DNA of 64,000 nucleotides, taken from the NCBI GenBank assembly GCA_012064415.1, contig SSNU01000047.1:98869-162868 (forward strand). Direction: 5' to 3'. Source of the stretch: Gyrodactylus bullatarudis. Its lineage: Eukaryota; Platyhelminthes; Monogenea; Gyrodactylidea; Gyrodactylidae. Below the pieces are notes generated by a model. The model did not search any database and had not been told where the DNA came from. It worked only from the letters and a program-made list of their open reading frames with translations. Shown piece by piece: positions 1 through 13,343 of this stretch (position 1 is its first letter; every line of letters starts with the position of its first letter). The translations under genes and the position numbers were made by a program.

Positions 1-2897
1 TTTTTATAATAGTAAAATTGATTTACAAACTTCCGAATAGATGAAAAACCAAAACATTCTTAAGTTATGTACTGAGAAAAAAGATATGGCGCATATTTCT
101 AGCAAATTATAGCATAAAATCTACCTATAAGAATTAAGAATTTTATCTGATTCCCACTGGGAATGTGTTAGCAAAATAGGAACGTGTCATGTGTTAATAG
201 CAAAATTTTCTCGTTGATCAGAGAGCACAGAGACGAATGGATGATATCAACTAATTAATATTGAAATTCTATTCATCATTAGGATTAGATTTTTCAAATC
301 TTCAATTTTCAGTTTCTTGAAATGATTCAATTAATGTATAAAACATAATATCTATTTACTTGTGACATAATAGAAGTAAAATTCTTACATTGATTTCAAG
401 CGGAAAATTTCTCAGTTTTCATTTTTTTTGAAATTTATTTGTACACATTCTAGAATTAGGAGAATAGGGTTTAGAATATTTTTCTACTAAAGGACCTGTT
501 GTCTTTTTGTATGCAGTATTGCAATTAATTATGCAATAAAAATATGAAAAATCAAACAGGAACCTATAAATCCTCAGAATAACCAAGTTTTATTTGTAAG
601 TAGTCAGGTTATCTTTTTGCTATTGAACGCCTAAAAATAAATATTCCGGCTCTATTATTGTCACTACTTTGGAAATAATATTTTTCAAAAACTTTAACAC
701 AATTTGAAATATTTTACACCATTGAATAACTTTTACGGTCGGAGATTTCAACGTTATCTAAATTGAATTCCTGAAATCCACTCCTATTCATCACATCCAA
801 AATAGTAAAATTAGCTAAATTAATAACCAAAGATGATTTTCATGATTATTTAAACAATTTTAAAAAAATATTCAAACATGAATTTACTGGAAGAAAGATA
901 ATGTAAGATTGAAATGAAGTGTTAGATTCGACTCAATACGATCTAGATTGGTCTGAAATATTTAATATTTATTCCTCTCTGCCCTTTTTGTACACCTTGA
1001 ATACACCATGTATTAGTCATGTTTAGAATTATAGATTTTTTTTGAGAAATTCATGAATTTTATTAGCTAATAATACAAATAAGTAAGAATTCTTTTTTGT
1101 AAGTACAAATTTTCACAATAACATTTGAGTCCTATTGATATCGGAGATTCTATCCCAGTACCGATTCTAGAAATCAAAAGGTTCAAATCAGATGACAAAA
1201 GCATCATCGGTCATTCATGAGACAAGATTGTTACCCAGCATGGCAAATTTAATGGGCTAATGTGTCGTTCAGACTTCTAAATGCCATTCTGATCGGGCGT
1301 GTAAAAATAAAAAAATAAGAAAGATAATGTAAGATGAAAATGAAGTATTTTATTTAATAAATCTTATTCATTACTCGAGATGAGATCTCAACCAAGATTC
1401 AAGGAAATTGAATGTTTTTTTTCTCTTGAAAGGAAAGAATTAACTAGACATTAAAATGGTCCCTCTTGAGGTTCTAATGTATTATGAAACAAAGAAATCT
1501 CTAGGAAAGAAAAACTCAAAATATTTTTCCCACATCTAATAAATTTTTCCTTTCAAATTTATTGAAATTTTTTTCCAGTGGACAATGGATGAATCGATAG
1601 AAACATGAATATTGAGGAGAACGAAATTTTTCTCCTCTTATCAGAATTACTGTAGCCACTTGAATAAGATTTATTTACCTACATGGATAAATTTCCATTT
1701 TTAGCAAGCATACTTTTCAAACACACCACTGAGACGAGTCTCATGAAAGCTTAAAATTGTTCAATAATTTAATCTAGAATCATGATCTGCTGTTCAAGGT
1801 TTTCTTGATCTTTTAACTATTTTATTAAAAGGCTAATATAATTAATTATATTAAGCTATTATAATTTTCATAATATAAACTTTGAAATAATGAAGATTTT
1901 TTTGGTAACCCTTAAAGTCCCACAGTGATAGTTCTATCACACGTCATTTTTGCAACTCATTATTATTCATTCAAGCCTCAGAAAATACCTCGCCTACCAC
2001 CCATTCGAAAGGAAATTTATTAATCTCCTGGAATTCGCAAAGATCTTGGCTCTATCATTCGTCAAACTCGCGCTATACTAATTTAAAGAGAGTTGATTTT
2101 CAAAAAAAATTGTTTAAAACGTTTTTTTGAGAACTTACTTCCCGAGGTCATAGATAAAAAGTAAGATACCTATTATCGAGGAATCATACCAATTCAAATA
2201 TGTAATCGCCTGAACTCAATCTGCTAAAGCTACAAAGATAACTTGTTTTTGGATCAAAAAATAGTTCATCTTTTGATCGATAACTTCTGAACCAAAAATA
2301 ATTGCGTTAAAACAACTGTAGATTCGTAATCAGCGAATTCACAAAAACCTAATTAGGCGATAAACTGTTAAAATGAAAAAATTCAATCTAGCCATGAAAA
2401 ACCGACTTAAAAATGGCAATTTTTGGCTCTAAAACCAGAAATCTTCATAACTATAGGAGATATCGAGCAGGCAATAGCATATTTGAAATCCACAGCTATT
2501 GATTCTCGATTAAAAGTTATTTAATTTTTTCCTCAGCAAATAGATTTTCAAAAAAATGTTCTAAATATATTTTTTCAATATTTGACAACATTTTTAAAAA
2601 ATCATGCTTCTCTATGTAAGGTATCTTAATGAATTATACATATTTTTGTAGCTTAATTTCCTTTATAACGAGGGGTGTAAAAAGTATTTTATATATTAGA
2701 GATAGTTGTTATTTAACTATGCATATGTTATATCTGTAAACATTATTCTGAGTACATTAATTTATTCTTGAGTTCATTTTGAATCTATTTAAGCTTAGGT
2801 TTTTGATAGATCTATTGAGGTTTATAAATATTTTTCTACATTTATTAAATATTGCTAGCTTTTTTAGGTTGCCAAATTCTGGATTCATATAGCGTAA
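1..2897. other. Unassigned AT-rich DNA
   Basis: No coding region could be supported on either strand. A stretch of about 25 bases (AGATAATGTAAGAT and following) occurs at about 897 and again at about 1321 as a loose direct repeat. A short perfect hairpin, GTGATAGTTCTATCAC, sits near 1924. The segment around 2290-2345 shares a short motif (AATCAGCG followed by ATTCACAAA) with about 9350, which suggests an old dispersed repeat. Confidence 0.5.
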
Positions 2898-3314
2898 TCA
2901 TTGGCGGTTAGAGCTTACTATAAGGCATGGTTTGATAAGACTTATTGATTTCAGCTCTCTTCTAATGCTAAGAGAGTTGTTTGGAGAGTTTAGTTCAGTT
3001 TGATAACTCAAAGATAGAAGCCGTACAAATCTTTTTTATGCAGACTGAATTATTTTCGACCATTTTCTACCTTGAGGATTCCATACCGCCGAACAATATT
3101 CATTAACTGGTCTGGCATAAACTTTGAACAGAGGTGATTTCATTCCATCAGTCTTTATGCATTTATGAATGAGTCGACCAATGTATTTTTTTATAATTTC
3201 CTTATAGTGGTCAGTGAAGTCAAGTCTGTGAATATAAGTGGCGCCAAGGTCTTTTAGTTTCTCTTTGGGAAAAATTTTCTCTTGATCAATAAAGGTCAGT
3301 GATCGCCATTTCAT
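2898..3314 (-). pseudogene. Non-LTR retrotransposon RT, C-terminal fragment
   Basis: The minus strand encodes the thumb and post-thumb region of a jockey/CR1-type reverse transcriptase. Visible motifs are a DLGATYIHRLDF block (the DLG segment after the palm) and VYARPVNEYCSAVWNPQ, the usual RP-EYCS-VW signature. The frame runs to a TAA at 3036-3038 and continues in the same frame for another 45 codons (KRFVRLLSLSYQ onward) to a TGA at 2898-2900, so one nonsense codon splits it. The catalytic palm motifs are absent. It resembles the end of the larger RT at 59450-61261 (YARPTVEYCSAIW) but is a different copy. It is a 5'-truncated dead insertion. Confidence 0.8.
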
Positions 3315-4736
3315 TCTTCAAGTATCTTTCAGTTCAAATTATCACTCAAGAAAGTGTTGTGTTCCACTAGTGGAACAATGGTACACGAAGGGTTAAAATA
3401 AAATTAAAAAAAAAAAATTATAAAATTATAAAAAAACGTGTTCTCTGAGAATAGAATCACACGCCCCCAATCATTGGTGAATATTAGAATTTATTAAATA
3501 AATAAATAACATGTCGCTGTACTTCTAAGTAAGTCGATTAAGATTCTGGTATTATTCAATTTAAGATTAAAATTATCACTATAAATTAGAGATAGATTTT
3601 GCAAAATTTCGATTTCTAGCCTGGATCAGAATCTGAATGGGCTCTTCAAGAGAAATCGAATGATGTATAAAACATATGGTCAGAAATCTATTTATGAACT
3701 GGTTGCAATAGGAACAATGATTTTGTATTAAAATTAATGTGATGAAAAATTTGCTGAATTTGATTCCAGCCATTTTTCTCATGATAGAAGCTAAAATATC
3801 AATTCTCCTAATCATTTTCAATTTAGTATTTGTGAAATAAGTCTTACGGATCAACTTTTTCTATCAAAAACCTGTAAATCTTCGATGAATACTTGAAAGT
3901 AATAAGATCAAATTTGAGAGATTTATGACAAAAAATGTAACTTTGACACTATCACTGCCACTGTAAAAGAAAATAATTTTGGATAAAAATTTAAATTGTT
4001 CGAAATAAAAATTCATTCTGAACCACATTTTCAACCAGGGAAAATTAAATTGAGCATATTAGAATTGAAAAATCTATCCCTAATATAAATATATATATAT
4101 GTATAAAGATTTCTATGTGTAATCTCAAACTATAAAAATAAAGCTTTATTGATTTCCCCATTTGTATATCATTTTCAAATTATTATTTATTTTTTAGTAT
4201 TTTTTTCATGAATGGCAAAACCATTTGTTGGTTTATTAGTAAACTTGACTCTTGTTGAAAATATAATGAAGAATATTTTTTCACTTTAAGCATTTAGGGA
4301 TCCAATGTTTAGCCAAAAGAAATTTATTTAATACTCTCTAGAAAACGAATAAAATAACATTTGTGTGTAAATTTATCCAGTATTATGATGATATAGTAAG
4401 TAAAAGTCAAAAAATTATTTTATCCCAAAGTGTGATGTTGAAGAAAATTTGGTGAAATTTGAAAAACATATTTCTAGCAACACTACCATGATTTTATCAT
4501 ATTGCTATTTTTATTTAAAGATATATACTTTTTATTTCACAATAAGGTTAAGCTGTATATTCACAAAAGTTTGACTTTCTTGAAAGAAACCCTGAATTAA
4601 TTTGAGTGAGTCAGGATATCATTCTCTTTCCAATAAAACTATATACCTTCTCGATATAAAATGACAAATTTCAAACACGCATTAAGATAATTTTGAATAC
4701 TTTTTTATAAAAAATACGACTTGTAATAAAATTTTC
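3315..4736. other. Unassigned AT-rich DNA
   Basis: Nothing recognisable is coded here. A short AAGGGTTAA near 3388 resembles the terminus of the piggyBac-type MITE family described at 55465, but I see no matching left end. The ORF at 3579-3854 (minus) has no family signature and no splice context, and I regard it as chance. Confidence 0.4.
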
Positions 4737-4862
4737 ATCCCATAAGTCTTTATGCATTTCTGGACATGAATGAGTCGACCAATGAATATTTTTTTATAAT
4801 TTCTTTATAGTGAGTATAAGTTACGCCAGGGTCTTTTAGTCTCTCTTCTCCGTGATCTCCCT
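4737..4862 (-). pseudogene. Second copy of the non-LTR RT fragment
   Basis: This segment is a diverged copy of about 3150-3310. Both share blocks such as AGTCTTTATGCATTT, GAATGAGTCGACCAATG and GGTCTTTTAGT, in the same orientation. It covers only the DLG-to-thumb part of the reverse transcriptase and carries deletions relative to the first copy. It is a dead fragment, and its closeness to the first may reflect a local duplication or two insertions of one family. Confidence 0.7.
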
Positions 4863-7800
4863 TTCATTCGGCTTTGTGTTAAAGGATTTAGTTTTATTTT
4901 CCTTGAGCTGGTTCACTGAAGTTGCCATAAATAGAAAGATGAAGTCATTGTTTTCATCATTTCAATTATAAAGTCTTCACGTTAGATTTGACGCTCACGC
5001 TATTGCGAACCAAAAAAATTATATCTTGAAAAAAATGCGTAAGATGAAGAGCAATTTAGGAAGAGAAAAATTTTTTTTTTCGATCAAGATCAGATCTCAG
5101 AGTATGGATCAAAAACAGAGTTGAAAATTTTTTTTGACAATTTTTCACAAAAAGTTTATTTGACGAGTTGGAGATTTCTAACCGAAAAATCAGAATTTCT
5201 GAAGAAATTTGACCCTTACTCGTGTGATCGACTTAAAAAATCGGATCAGATCAAGGAGAAAAAAAATTTAACTCTTCTTAATACTTAGTACTTAAATCAA
5301 TCCAATAATTATAATAATCAGTAAAAATGATCAAGAAATCAAAATTCGAATCTTACTAAAGATCCTGAGATAAATCAATCAAAAATTTCTACCTTTAAGT
5401 TCGAAAAAATGAAATTTGGCGCCAACTCTTGAACCTCTAAATTTTTCATTTAAATTATTTTTCCAGATTTCACTTGATCTAGATTTGAAATTTTTTTTCT
5501 TTCAATGAACTAGCTTTATTTATAAGCTAATATTACATAATATTTCTAATTTTTAATCTTTTGTTTAAATGGCAAAGTATCACACTGATGGCCTTATTTG
5601 TGAAACTACCTGCTCTTTTCTATTCTACTAAATCTTTCTTTTTATTTAAAGATTAAAAGAAGTCAGAAGGCACAGATACCTTAAAGAATAAGAAATTTAA
5701 TCCAGACTCTGGTTTTTGTCTCCAGTCCATTTCTTCTTTCTTTTACAATATATATTAAGCCCATGGTAGACTATTTTTTCTTTTTATTCTTTATGTATGC
5801 CATAGACGCAAATACAGTCAATATACATATAATATAGTTCTATTTTAAAGGGGGTTGGTGAGGTGGAATATAATAGATACACTCTTTTTGGAAAATATTA
5901 TTATTATGTAATAAATTAGAATTAGAATTTCCTCCCATTGAGCCTAATAAAAGAGAGATCAAAAAAGAGAAATATGATTTATTTTATTAAAAACTAATAA
6001 TACTGTACTATTTATTCAAATATTGTATTGTTGTGAAAGTTGTTTATTCTCTGTCATCTCTCTCATATAGCTACAGTTACTACACTATTTAAAATTTTTA
6101 TTAAAGCATATGAAAATCGTGCTTTTTATAATTACCATAATGAGAATAGTTTTTAAAATTAATTTTTATCCTAAAAACTGACCTTTGATCAATTCAAACG
6201 AGAAAAACTAGATTCAGCGCCGAATTCAAATTTTTTCAAATTTTATTGTGAGCCTTTCCGAAAATTCTCTATTTCCTAGTAAAAATTATAGTTTCACATA
6301 CTAGTTGATAATATTTGTGATTCGAATTTAACGAAAACAGTTCAAAATAGTTTGACACTATTTTAGGAAATCGACCCATCTGAATTCTCTATTCACCACA
6401 AATGAAAATGACCCAACTTACTACGACTTTCTATGAATCATCTGTCCAATGTAGAACTCAAATATCGATATCTTATCGCCTCAAATTTCCGAGATTGATG
6501 AAGTGGCACATTTTCGAAATTCAAAATATTGCCAAATTTTTTTAGATTGAATTTTTTCGGAAATACATATTTTTCAATCCATTGTAAAATCAATTCCTTT
6601 TTATTCCCATGTAAACATGGTCTCTTAATTCAATGTTTTTTTTGCACCCCCACTTTGGTTGAAATTCCCTTGAGCTACAAACTAAGAAATTATACTAAAT
6701 GGTGTCTTCTCCAATATAGGCAATGGGGGTGTTAAAGTCAAACCTATATCAATGGAATACATTCCCTTTTATTTTTACATAAATATGAATTGTTCATAAA
6801 AATTGCTGAAATTAGAGTTAATGGAAATTAAATTTACCATACATAATATTCGCTTAATCTGACTGAGGATTCAATTTGAAATGTTCAAATGCTCTTTCTA
6901 ATCAGAATAAATTATCGGTGTAGGATCAAGTCTGAAAAAATCCTAGAGATAAGATAATTAAAAAATAAAACCTATTCATTTGATGAGGGATTTATTGTAA
7001 AGATTTTTTATAAATAGTTATTTTAAAATAAAAAACGTTTGAAAATTTCCGAAATTTTGTTTATATGATACAAGAATCATTTAAACAGTTGACTCAGCCA
7101 GACATGGTGGAATGATGTAGAAATAGCTCAAAGATTATTTGAACAAAATTACAGGCGGTTTCATCAGTTTTACGAAATTTCATCCAAGTCTAATAATTAT
7201 AGTCGAATATTCCTCCATATTTTACATGGTGAGGGGGACACACACAATAGTTTTTCCATTTTTATTTTTATTTTCTTTGGGGATGCACAAAAATCCATTT
7301 AAAAAACTCATATCGAAATTTTGTATTTTGGTTTTCGCTAAAAGTTAAGAAAAGATTAAATTAAAAAATTTATCAGTCATCTGTAGTTATCGTCTTTCAT
7401 TTTACACCAAAATCAACATTCATGAAAAATGTAGAAAAATTATTTGGGCCAACTTTACTCTGATTTTATGTTTATAAAAAATAACGCCCCTCCCCAATAT
7501 ACGATACCATTCTGATTAGAATTCAATTCTCTATCGATTGATCTGAAAATCTCAACTTTTTGAAATTTTTAATCGAAAATTTAGTAGGACTTTAGTAGGC
7601 ATACTTCAAAGTACAGCGACAAGTAATACATCTATTTAAAACATGTGAATATTCACAAATGAATGGAGTTGTACGATTCTTATCTGTAGCATTCGGTTCG
7701 TGATCAGACAGAAAAAGTTATGAGTTGAATTAGAGATTAGTTGTTTAATTCTATTTCTCTTAAAATGCAATCGGATTCGTGTTCATCATTTTCAAGACAT

Positions 7801-7869
7801 CTATGAAAATGAAACCCATTTCCCAGTTTGAGTTTTCATAGTGTTTTTCTTTTGCAAAATAAATTACGC
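4863..7869. other. AT-rich DNA with old foldback relics
   Basis: No gene is supported. About 6363-6590 is a worn copy of foldback family A: the order of short motifs (a gap like ATCGA-CATCTGAATT, then TATGAATCATCTGTC, then GAGATTGATGAAGTGGCACATTTTCG) follows the intact copy at 10686-11412. About 7146-7195 (ACAGGCGGTTTCATCAGTTT and onward) is repeated at 18357-18400. The ORFs at 6529-6735 and 7139-7348 lie in these repeats and look non-coding. Confidence 0.45.
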
Positions 7870-8165
7870 TTATTTATTTTTAAGGAAATTAAGGCATATT
7901 TCAAATCTCATTTTTTTGGACTTTGAGTGAAAAAATTTTTTGAGTTGATTTTTAGGAGCACTTTAGGTAAATTCTTCATTTTTTCATCAAAATTTCATCG
8001 ATTTTCAAGTATCCTGAGATTTGAAAAATGCAATGATTTTTTCCAAATTCTTTTTCTGCATATCGTGAAAGTGGGCCTCATGATTTGATCAAATTTGATT
8101 TCTTGATGAAAAAAATGAAAATTTGGCAAAAATCATAAATTCCCATCTTCATGTAAACTAGGTGT
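7870..8165 (+). mobile_element. Foldback family B, right half only
   Basis: The sequence ends in AAATTCCCATCTTCATGT followed by AAACTAGGTG, the shared terminus of families A and B, here in right-end orientation. Inward it carries the family-B blocks TTTGATCAAATTTGATTTC and TTTCAAATCTCAT. No inverted left half is present, so this is a truncated or rearranged copy of the element seen complete at 42034-42734. Confidence 0.65.
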
Positions 8166-8436
8166 GGATTTGCTACATCTTTAATCAATGATCATTGACA
8201 ATATATTTTGTATCTAATGTTTTACATCAATTAATTAAATTTTCCATAGAAATCAGACAGCCACAGTCATTTACAAACTGGTCAGATATATTTACAAAAT
8301 TCTATTCTAACGTATTAACAAGTCAAAATGTAAGTTGAATTATTCTACAAAATTACCAGGGAAATAATGAAATAACTCATTTCCTATTATTATTGGTCCC
8401 TCAATACGAAGACATGATGCGTTTCAGTTTATCTTA

Positions 8437-8635
8437 CAGTAAAAATATTTCTATTGAAACATCTTATTTTTATGGAAACACGAATATTTACCCCCTAATT
8501 ATCTCGACCAATCAGAATGCAGCAAGTGATTTCTATACATTTAAATAAATTGTCGACATAAATAATACTTAATTAGGGGGTAAATATTCGTGTTTCAATA
8601 AAAATAAGATGTTTCAATAGAAATATTTTTACTGT
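8437..8635. mobile_element. Palindromic TA-flanked MITE
   Basis: This is a 199-bp miniature element. Its left arm starts CAGTAAAAATATTTCTATTG and the right arm is the reverse complement. Over about 66 bases the two arms differ at one position. A TA dinucleotide flanks each end, as expected of Tc1/mariner-type target duplication. The centre (about 8505-8570) has a CCAATCAGAATGCAGC block. No protein is encoded, so it would need a transposase in trans. A second copy at 19120-20164 is interrupted by another foldback. Confidence 0.85.
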
Positions 8636-9685
8636 AATGAGGTGATTTATTCAAAAAGTTTCAAAATCTGTTTAGTCTTCATCAAGAACTCAATAAACAT
8701 TTATTTTTCATGTTCGCATGTAGATGAGAATCTAAGTGTTGTTTTGATTAAGTAAAAGTTAATTATTTATTATGAAAGAATGTCATGTTTTTCGAATTGA
8801 TATAAAATATTAAACCAATTTTCTTAAGTAATCCCAATAAACTAAAAAAAATTTATTTAATCTATCACGAGAACGTGCAAAACAATGACTTCTCAATAAA
8901 TCTCAAATTTTATCCCAATTTTTTAAGAGAATACAACCACTTTCACCAAAAATAAGGTGAAAATTTTGAAAGAAAGTTGAAGCCAATTTTATTTGAACTT
9001 TGAGTTTTGTTGAGGGAACGATCAAAAGTTGATCTCAAGATCACAATTATTATTAATTTTACAAGGAAATCTAATAAATGCTGAATCATCTTGTAAAAAT
9101 CGAATTTAGATTTCATGATCAATTTGATGCTTAAAAATCAGTGAAATTTCGATGATCCAAGATCCCTGAATAATACAACAAATTTTAATGGTGATAATCG
9201 GTTTCTTGTCTAACCGTGTATATATAGTATGCCCGAAATAAGGGCCTTTGTATATGAAAAAACTTGACATCATCTTGTTTTTCATTCAAATTATGACTTC
9301 GATAACACAGGCAAAAACTCACTGATAAAAAATGGCACTGAAATAAATGTAGATTGTAATCAGCGTATTCACAAACCATTTGATAGGCAAAAAATTGAAT
9401 GCGAGTCTTGAAAAAATCTTAAAATTAAAAATTAAAGGAGATAAAAGTTCAATTTTCAATCTATACTGAAATGCATGGTGATTTCTTTTCAATCACTGGG
9501 ATCAATAAAAAGACAAGGTTCTTAAATCATACTAGAAAAATCTAATTCCAAACTTTAACTTCCACTCAGCTCTATAATTGATTTGAAACTAAATTTTATT
9601 CTAAAAATATGAGCGTTCTTCTTAGCAATTAAATTGTATTCATTCAGCAAAATGCACTATAATTTCCCTATTTTTATGTTTTCAG
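8636..9685. other. AT-rich DNA, probable intron or upstream region
   Basis: About 8985-9165 is a relic of family B (GAACTTTGAGTT, GATCAAAAGTTGATC, AATTTCGATGATCC in the family order). Otherwise nothing is recognised. If the terminal exon at 9686 is real, this is the last intron of a plus-strand gene whose earlier exons I could not find. A pyrimidine-rich acceptor, TTTTTATGTTTTCAG, ends at 9685. Confidence 0.4.
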
Positions 9686-9811
9686 GAAAATGTCCATTCC
9701 TTGGATAGTTCTTCTGAGCTAGGAAGTGATGGAGCAAAATCAACTGATGAACAACAAACAAACGATGAAAAAAGTGTCAAATTTTCAATATCCAAGCTCA
9801 TCTCGGACTAA
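9686..9811 (+). CDS. Candidate terminal exon, eh1-like C-terminus
   Basis: A strong acceptor (TTTTTATGTTTTCAG) is followed directly by an open frame of 41 codons ending in TAA at 9809-9811. The peptide starts ENVHSLDSSSELGSDG, continues with an acidic and polar stretch (STDEQQTNDEK) and ends SVKFSISKLISD. Codon and residue use is clearly protein-like, unlike the surrounding AT-rich frames. The end resembles an eh1 (Groucho-binding) motif, whose loose form is F-x-I-x-x-I/L; that is a short pattern match, not a family identification. A candidate ATTAAA polyadenylation signal lies at 9882-9887, about 70 nt on. Phase 0 is assumed. No partner exon was found in the window, so the gene is unknown. 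Confidence 0.55.
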   Translation, partial: ENVHSLDSSSELGSDGAKSTDEQQTNDEKSVKFSISKLISD

Positions 9812-10685
9812 TCAGGGAAATACAACCATAAGTATTATTCAGACATAAAATTGTATTTTTAACTTTCAAAAGATTCAATGCATTAAAGAAATTAATATTC
9901 TGTAAAATTTGTATATAAACTTTAATAACAATGAATTAATTGTTTTCACTTTTTATTGAGAAAACTTTCTCAAGTCTTTATTGATCCCATTCTAATTGCT
10001 TGGATAATTTTCTTTATTAAAGTTTCAATTTACTCTTTTTAGTTCTCAGCAGTTTACTCTTATTATGTGGGACATAACCACAATCAAATATTTTACACGT
10101 TAATTGTTTGATAAAGATTTCAAAATTGTTCGATTAATTTTCGGATAGAAGCTTGTGAATTCATGCAATGTAAAATCGACTTTCCGAAATCATTTCCAAA
10201 ATTAATGAAATAAGTTATCAATATCCAAGTCGGGCTTCAAGCTCGTTTAGTGCCTAAAATAAGTAAGATAGAAGCCTTCAAAGTGGATCAATTTTGGAAA
10301 AATTAATCGCATGATACCCATTTTAAGGTTGTTCAATGCAAATCTGGCACCTATGAGCTATTCTTTCAACTATCTTGGTATCGATTTTCTTCGGGAATAT
10401 GTATTTTATTAAAAATTTTTGCTCAAAAATTAGAGAAGCATAATTTAAAGATCACAAACCAATACAAAGTTAAATGTTCTATCTTAACATGAATACACTA
10501 ATTCGATTTAAAAAATTCATCTCAAAGAAATTATGGGTTAATTATATCAAAAATAAGTAATCTGAGACCAAATCTGGTTAGATAATTTTGTCCTAAAACT
10601 TCTACTAAATAATTTATAAAAAATATGTAACTCGTATGTACAATTGTGCAAACCCCTATTTTCTAAGAAGTAAGACAAATATATC
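9812..10685. other. Putative 3' UTR, then unassigned DNA
   Basis: The first part would be the 3' untranslated region of the exon ending at 9811, with ATTAAA at 9882-9887. Beyond about 9960 nothing is recognised until the foldback element at 10686. Confidence 0.4.
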
Positions 10686-11412
10686 TAAACCTAATTGACA
10701 TGAAGATGAGAATTTCCTAATTTTACAAAAAACTCAATATTTTTATCCAGAAAGTCAGGAAAAATTTATTTTTTGGATTCCACTATGGAATGAGCTGATT
10801 AGTTTTGAATACAAAAAAATTTTCTGAAAAAAATTTAATCTGACCAAAATTGAGCCGTATTTTGAATTTCGGAAATGTTTCAAATTTCCACTTTTTCAAG
10901 TTTCAAATCCAAAATTTTTATCGATTTCAAAGATTTGAAGCAGTTAAATATCGATCAAAATTAGACGAAGATTTTTAATTCGCCTGCAGGAATTCACAGA
11001 AATTCGTCATTACGGTGGGAAATCGAACCATATGAATTTTTCGATAATCAAGAGGGAAAATCATCTAAAATATAGAGATTGAACTTTTTCTTGGAAAGAG
11101 TAATTTTCTCTCAAATTCTACGGCCAAATTCGAAATCTTCGTCTAATTTTGATCCTGAATATCGATATTTAACTGCTTCAAATCTTTGAAATCGATAAAA
11201 ATTTTGGATTTGAAAGTTGAAACATTTCCGAAATTCAAAATATGGCTCAATTTTGGTCAGATTAAATTTTTTTCAGAAATTTTTTTTGTATTCAAAACTA
11301 GTCAGCTCATTTCATAGTGGAATCCAAAAAATAAATTTTTCTTGACTTTCTGGATAAAAATATTGAGTTTTTTGTAAAAATAGGAAATTCTCATCTTCAT
11401 GTCAACTAGCTT
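10686..11412. mobile_element. Foldback family A, complete copy
   Basis: This element of about 727 bp is nearly one large hairpin. The left arm (about 10686-10980) begins ACCTAATTGACATGAAGATG and the right arm (about 11125-11412) ends CTTCATGTCAACTAGC. Matching blocks appear in mirror order, including GGATTCCACTATGGAATGAG against CTCATTTCATAGTGGAATCC, and CGATTTCAAAGATTTGAAGC against GCTTCAAATCTTTGAAATCG. The centre of about 140 bp is unique. No ORF is present. It is a non-autonomous foldback; the source transposase is unknown. Other copies lie at 14047, 21690, 35045 and 62025. Confidence 0.85.
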
Positions 11413-12346
11413 TAAATTAATTCCAAAAATCACCCCAATAAAATTTTCAACGCTTCCTCAAATCATTTATTCTTATTTCAAAATTCCCCTCTCTACCAGA
11501 TTTATTATCAGATAAATTTTTTGAACGGTTAAACTTCTATTCAAAGCTTAAAAATGAACTTTCTCATTATATGGAAAAAAACTTGCGCGAATCTAGGTTC
11601 TTACAAATTTAAGAAGAAGATCTATTTTATTTTTCTCAAGATCGAAATAGTGAAATAAGAAGAGTTGTTAATTTCAATGAACTCCAATATTCTTGTAGTT
11701 TTGCAAAAATTAATCGAATCCCTGTAAACATCTGAGTACCGTGGCTAATAAGTTAGAAATTTCTCCTGAAAAATATCTCCCAAATAAATACAAAGTTATC
11801 TCTTTGAAAGCAGCTTACACGCCGAAAATCAGGAGTCGGAAGTTGAAAGTTACAAAATAAATAAAAAACGTGGAGGACCATGTAAAAAAGCCGTAAAAAA
11901 TCAAGAGCTGAAATAAAGTTTAATGAAATTATTTTTGAGAAGTTTCTTTTTTGGAAAAAAATTTTCTCGTAGTGATTTTTGGAATTAACCCAATTTATTT
12001 TCTATCAGTCTCTGAAATCATCTTGTCAACTCAAGACAATGTACAGTGTAAATCCTTTCAACCCTTTTTAAATTTTGAAAAGATGATTAAGAAAATATCC
12101 AACGAATATCATTCATCTTCTTCGTTTTCAAAATATTTTAATGCCTATGGCGTTTATTAAGAATGAACTCACATGCTTCAGTGATTCATTTGTCTGTTGG
12201 CTATCATTTCCCATTCAATTTAAAACTTTTATTATTCAGTAAATAATACAATATATACTGTATTAACAGATGATTGTCGTATCAATTTCCTTGTGATCAT
12301 TAGGGAGATTCTGTTTTTTTATGAAAAATTATTCACCTGAAATATT

Positions 12347-12512
12347 GAGAATTTTTTTCAGTTATTTTATTTTTCATAAAATACTATCCAAAATATCAGG
12401 TAATACCAACGAAAAAATATCCCAAATTGAATATGAAATATTGGTTAACATAAAAAGTTTTGATTCGATTTTCATAAGTAGCTTGCAGAAAATCTTTTCC
12501 TTTCGTGAGAAG
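12347..12512 (+). CDS. Weak exon-like ORF, unknown
   Basis: A pyrimidine-rich acceptor (GAGAATTTTTTTCAG) precedes a frame of about 55 codons, and a strong donor (GAGAA then GTAAGTGAG) ends it at 12512. The peptide has a helical, charged stretch (SGNTNEKISQIEYEILVNIK). No domain is recognised and no partner exon is visible. The pairing of a good acceptor with a good donor around an open frame is the only evidence. In DNA this AT-rich that can arise by chance. Confidence 0.2.
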
Positions 12513-13343
12513 TAAGTGAGACTGAGTATAAAGATAGTGGTAATAGGTTTTTCATTTTTAATTTATTCACTCTTCAATAATACCTGGTTATATTAAAGGT
12601 ATTTTGCAATCCTATTTGATATTTTACAAATGTTTGGCAAAAATCAAAATTTACCAGACTGAGCCTTTGATGAAGATTCAGAGAATGGCCTGAAGTTTAG
12701 AAATCGAATTGAAAAATGATTAGATTATACGTTTTTCCCTCAGTAAAGAAAATTTAAGATTTAACCTGAGTCTTCTATCGAGTTGTTTCGACGCTCAATG
12801 AGTGTTTTTTTATTACGGAGTCCATAACAAGTTTCTAACTAAAATATGATACTTATCTTATTGAATATTGATTGAGTACATGGTTAATTTAAATTATCTT
12901 TTCTTATATTCTATCTCTGAACAAGATTAGTTAGAATAGAAAGTTGATAACTTATCCTGTCAATATTTAAATTGTTTCATGTATGAATTTTCATTACTCA
13001 TAAGTAATTATAAGTAGTAATTATTATTTGTTATGTCTAAAGAACTATCTCTGTAGTATAAAATATTGCTAAGGATCTGGCGTTAAATTAACTTTCGACG
13101 TCAATTTGATTATTAAAAGGCTAGTTGGCATGAAAATAAGAGAATTTTATATTTTTACTCAACTCAAAACGTTTATCAGTTATTATTTGCTTGTCCTGTA
13201 ACCTTCCTCGTGAACCATCAACCAGAATAGTAATATCTTAAATGAAGTTCGACAATATTACTGTTTTAAACAAATTTATTGAATTTCGCTAGTTATTTTG
13301 GAAGAAAAGCAGTGCTCTACCCATGAAACTATTCATTTTTCAG

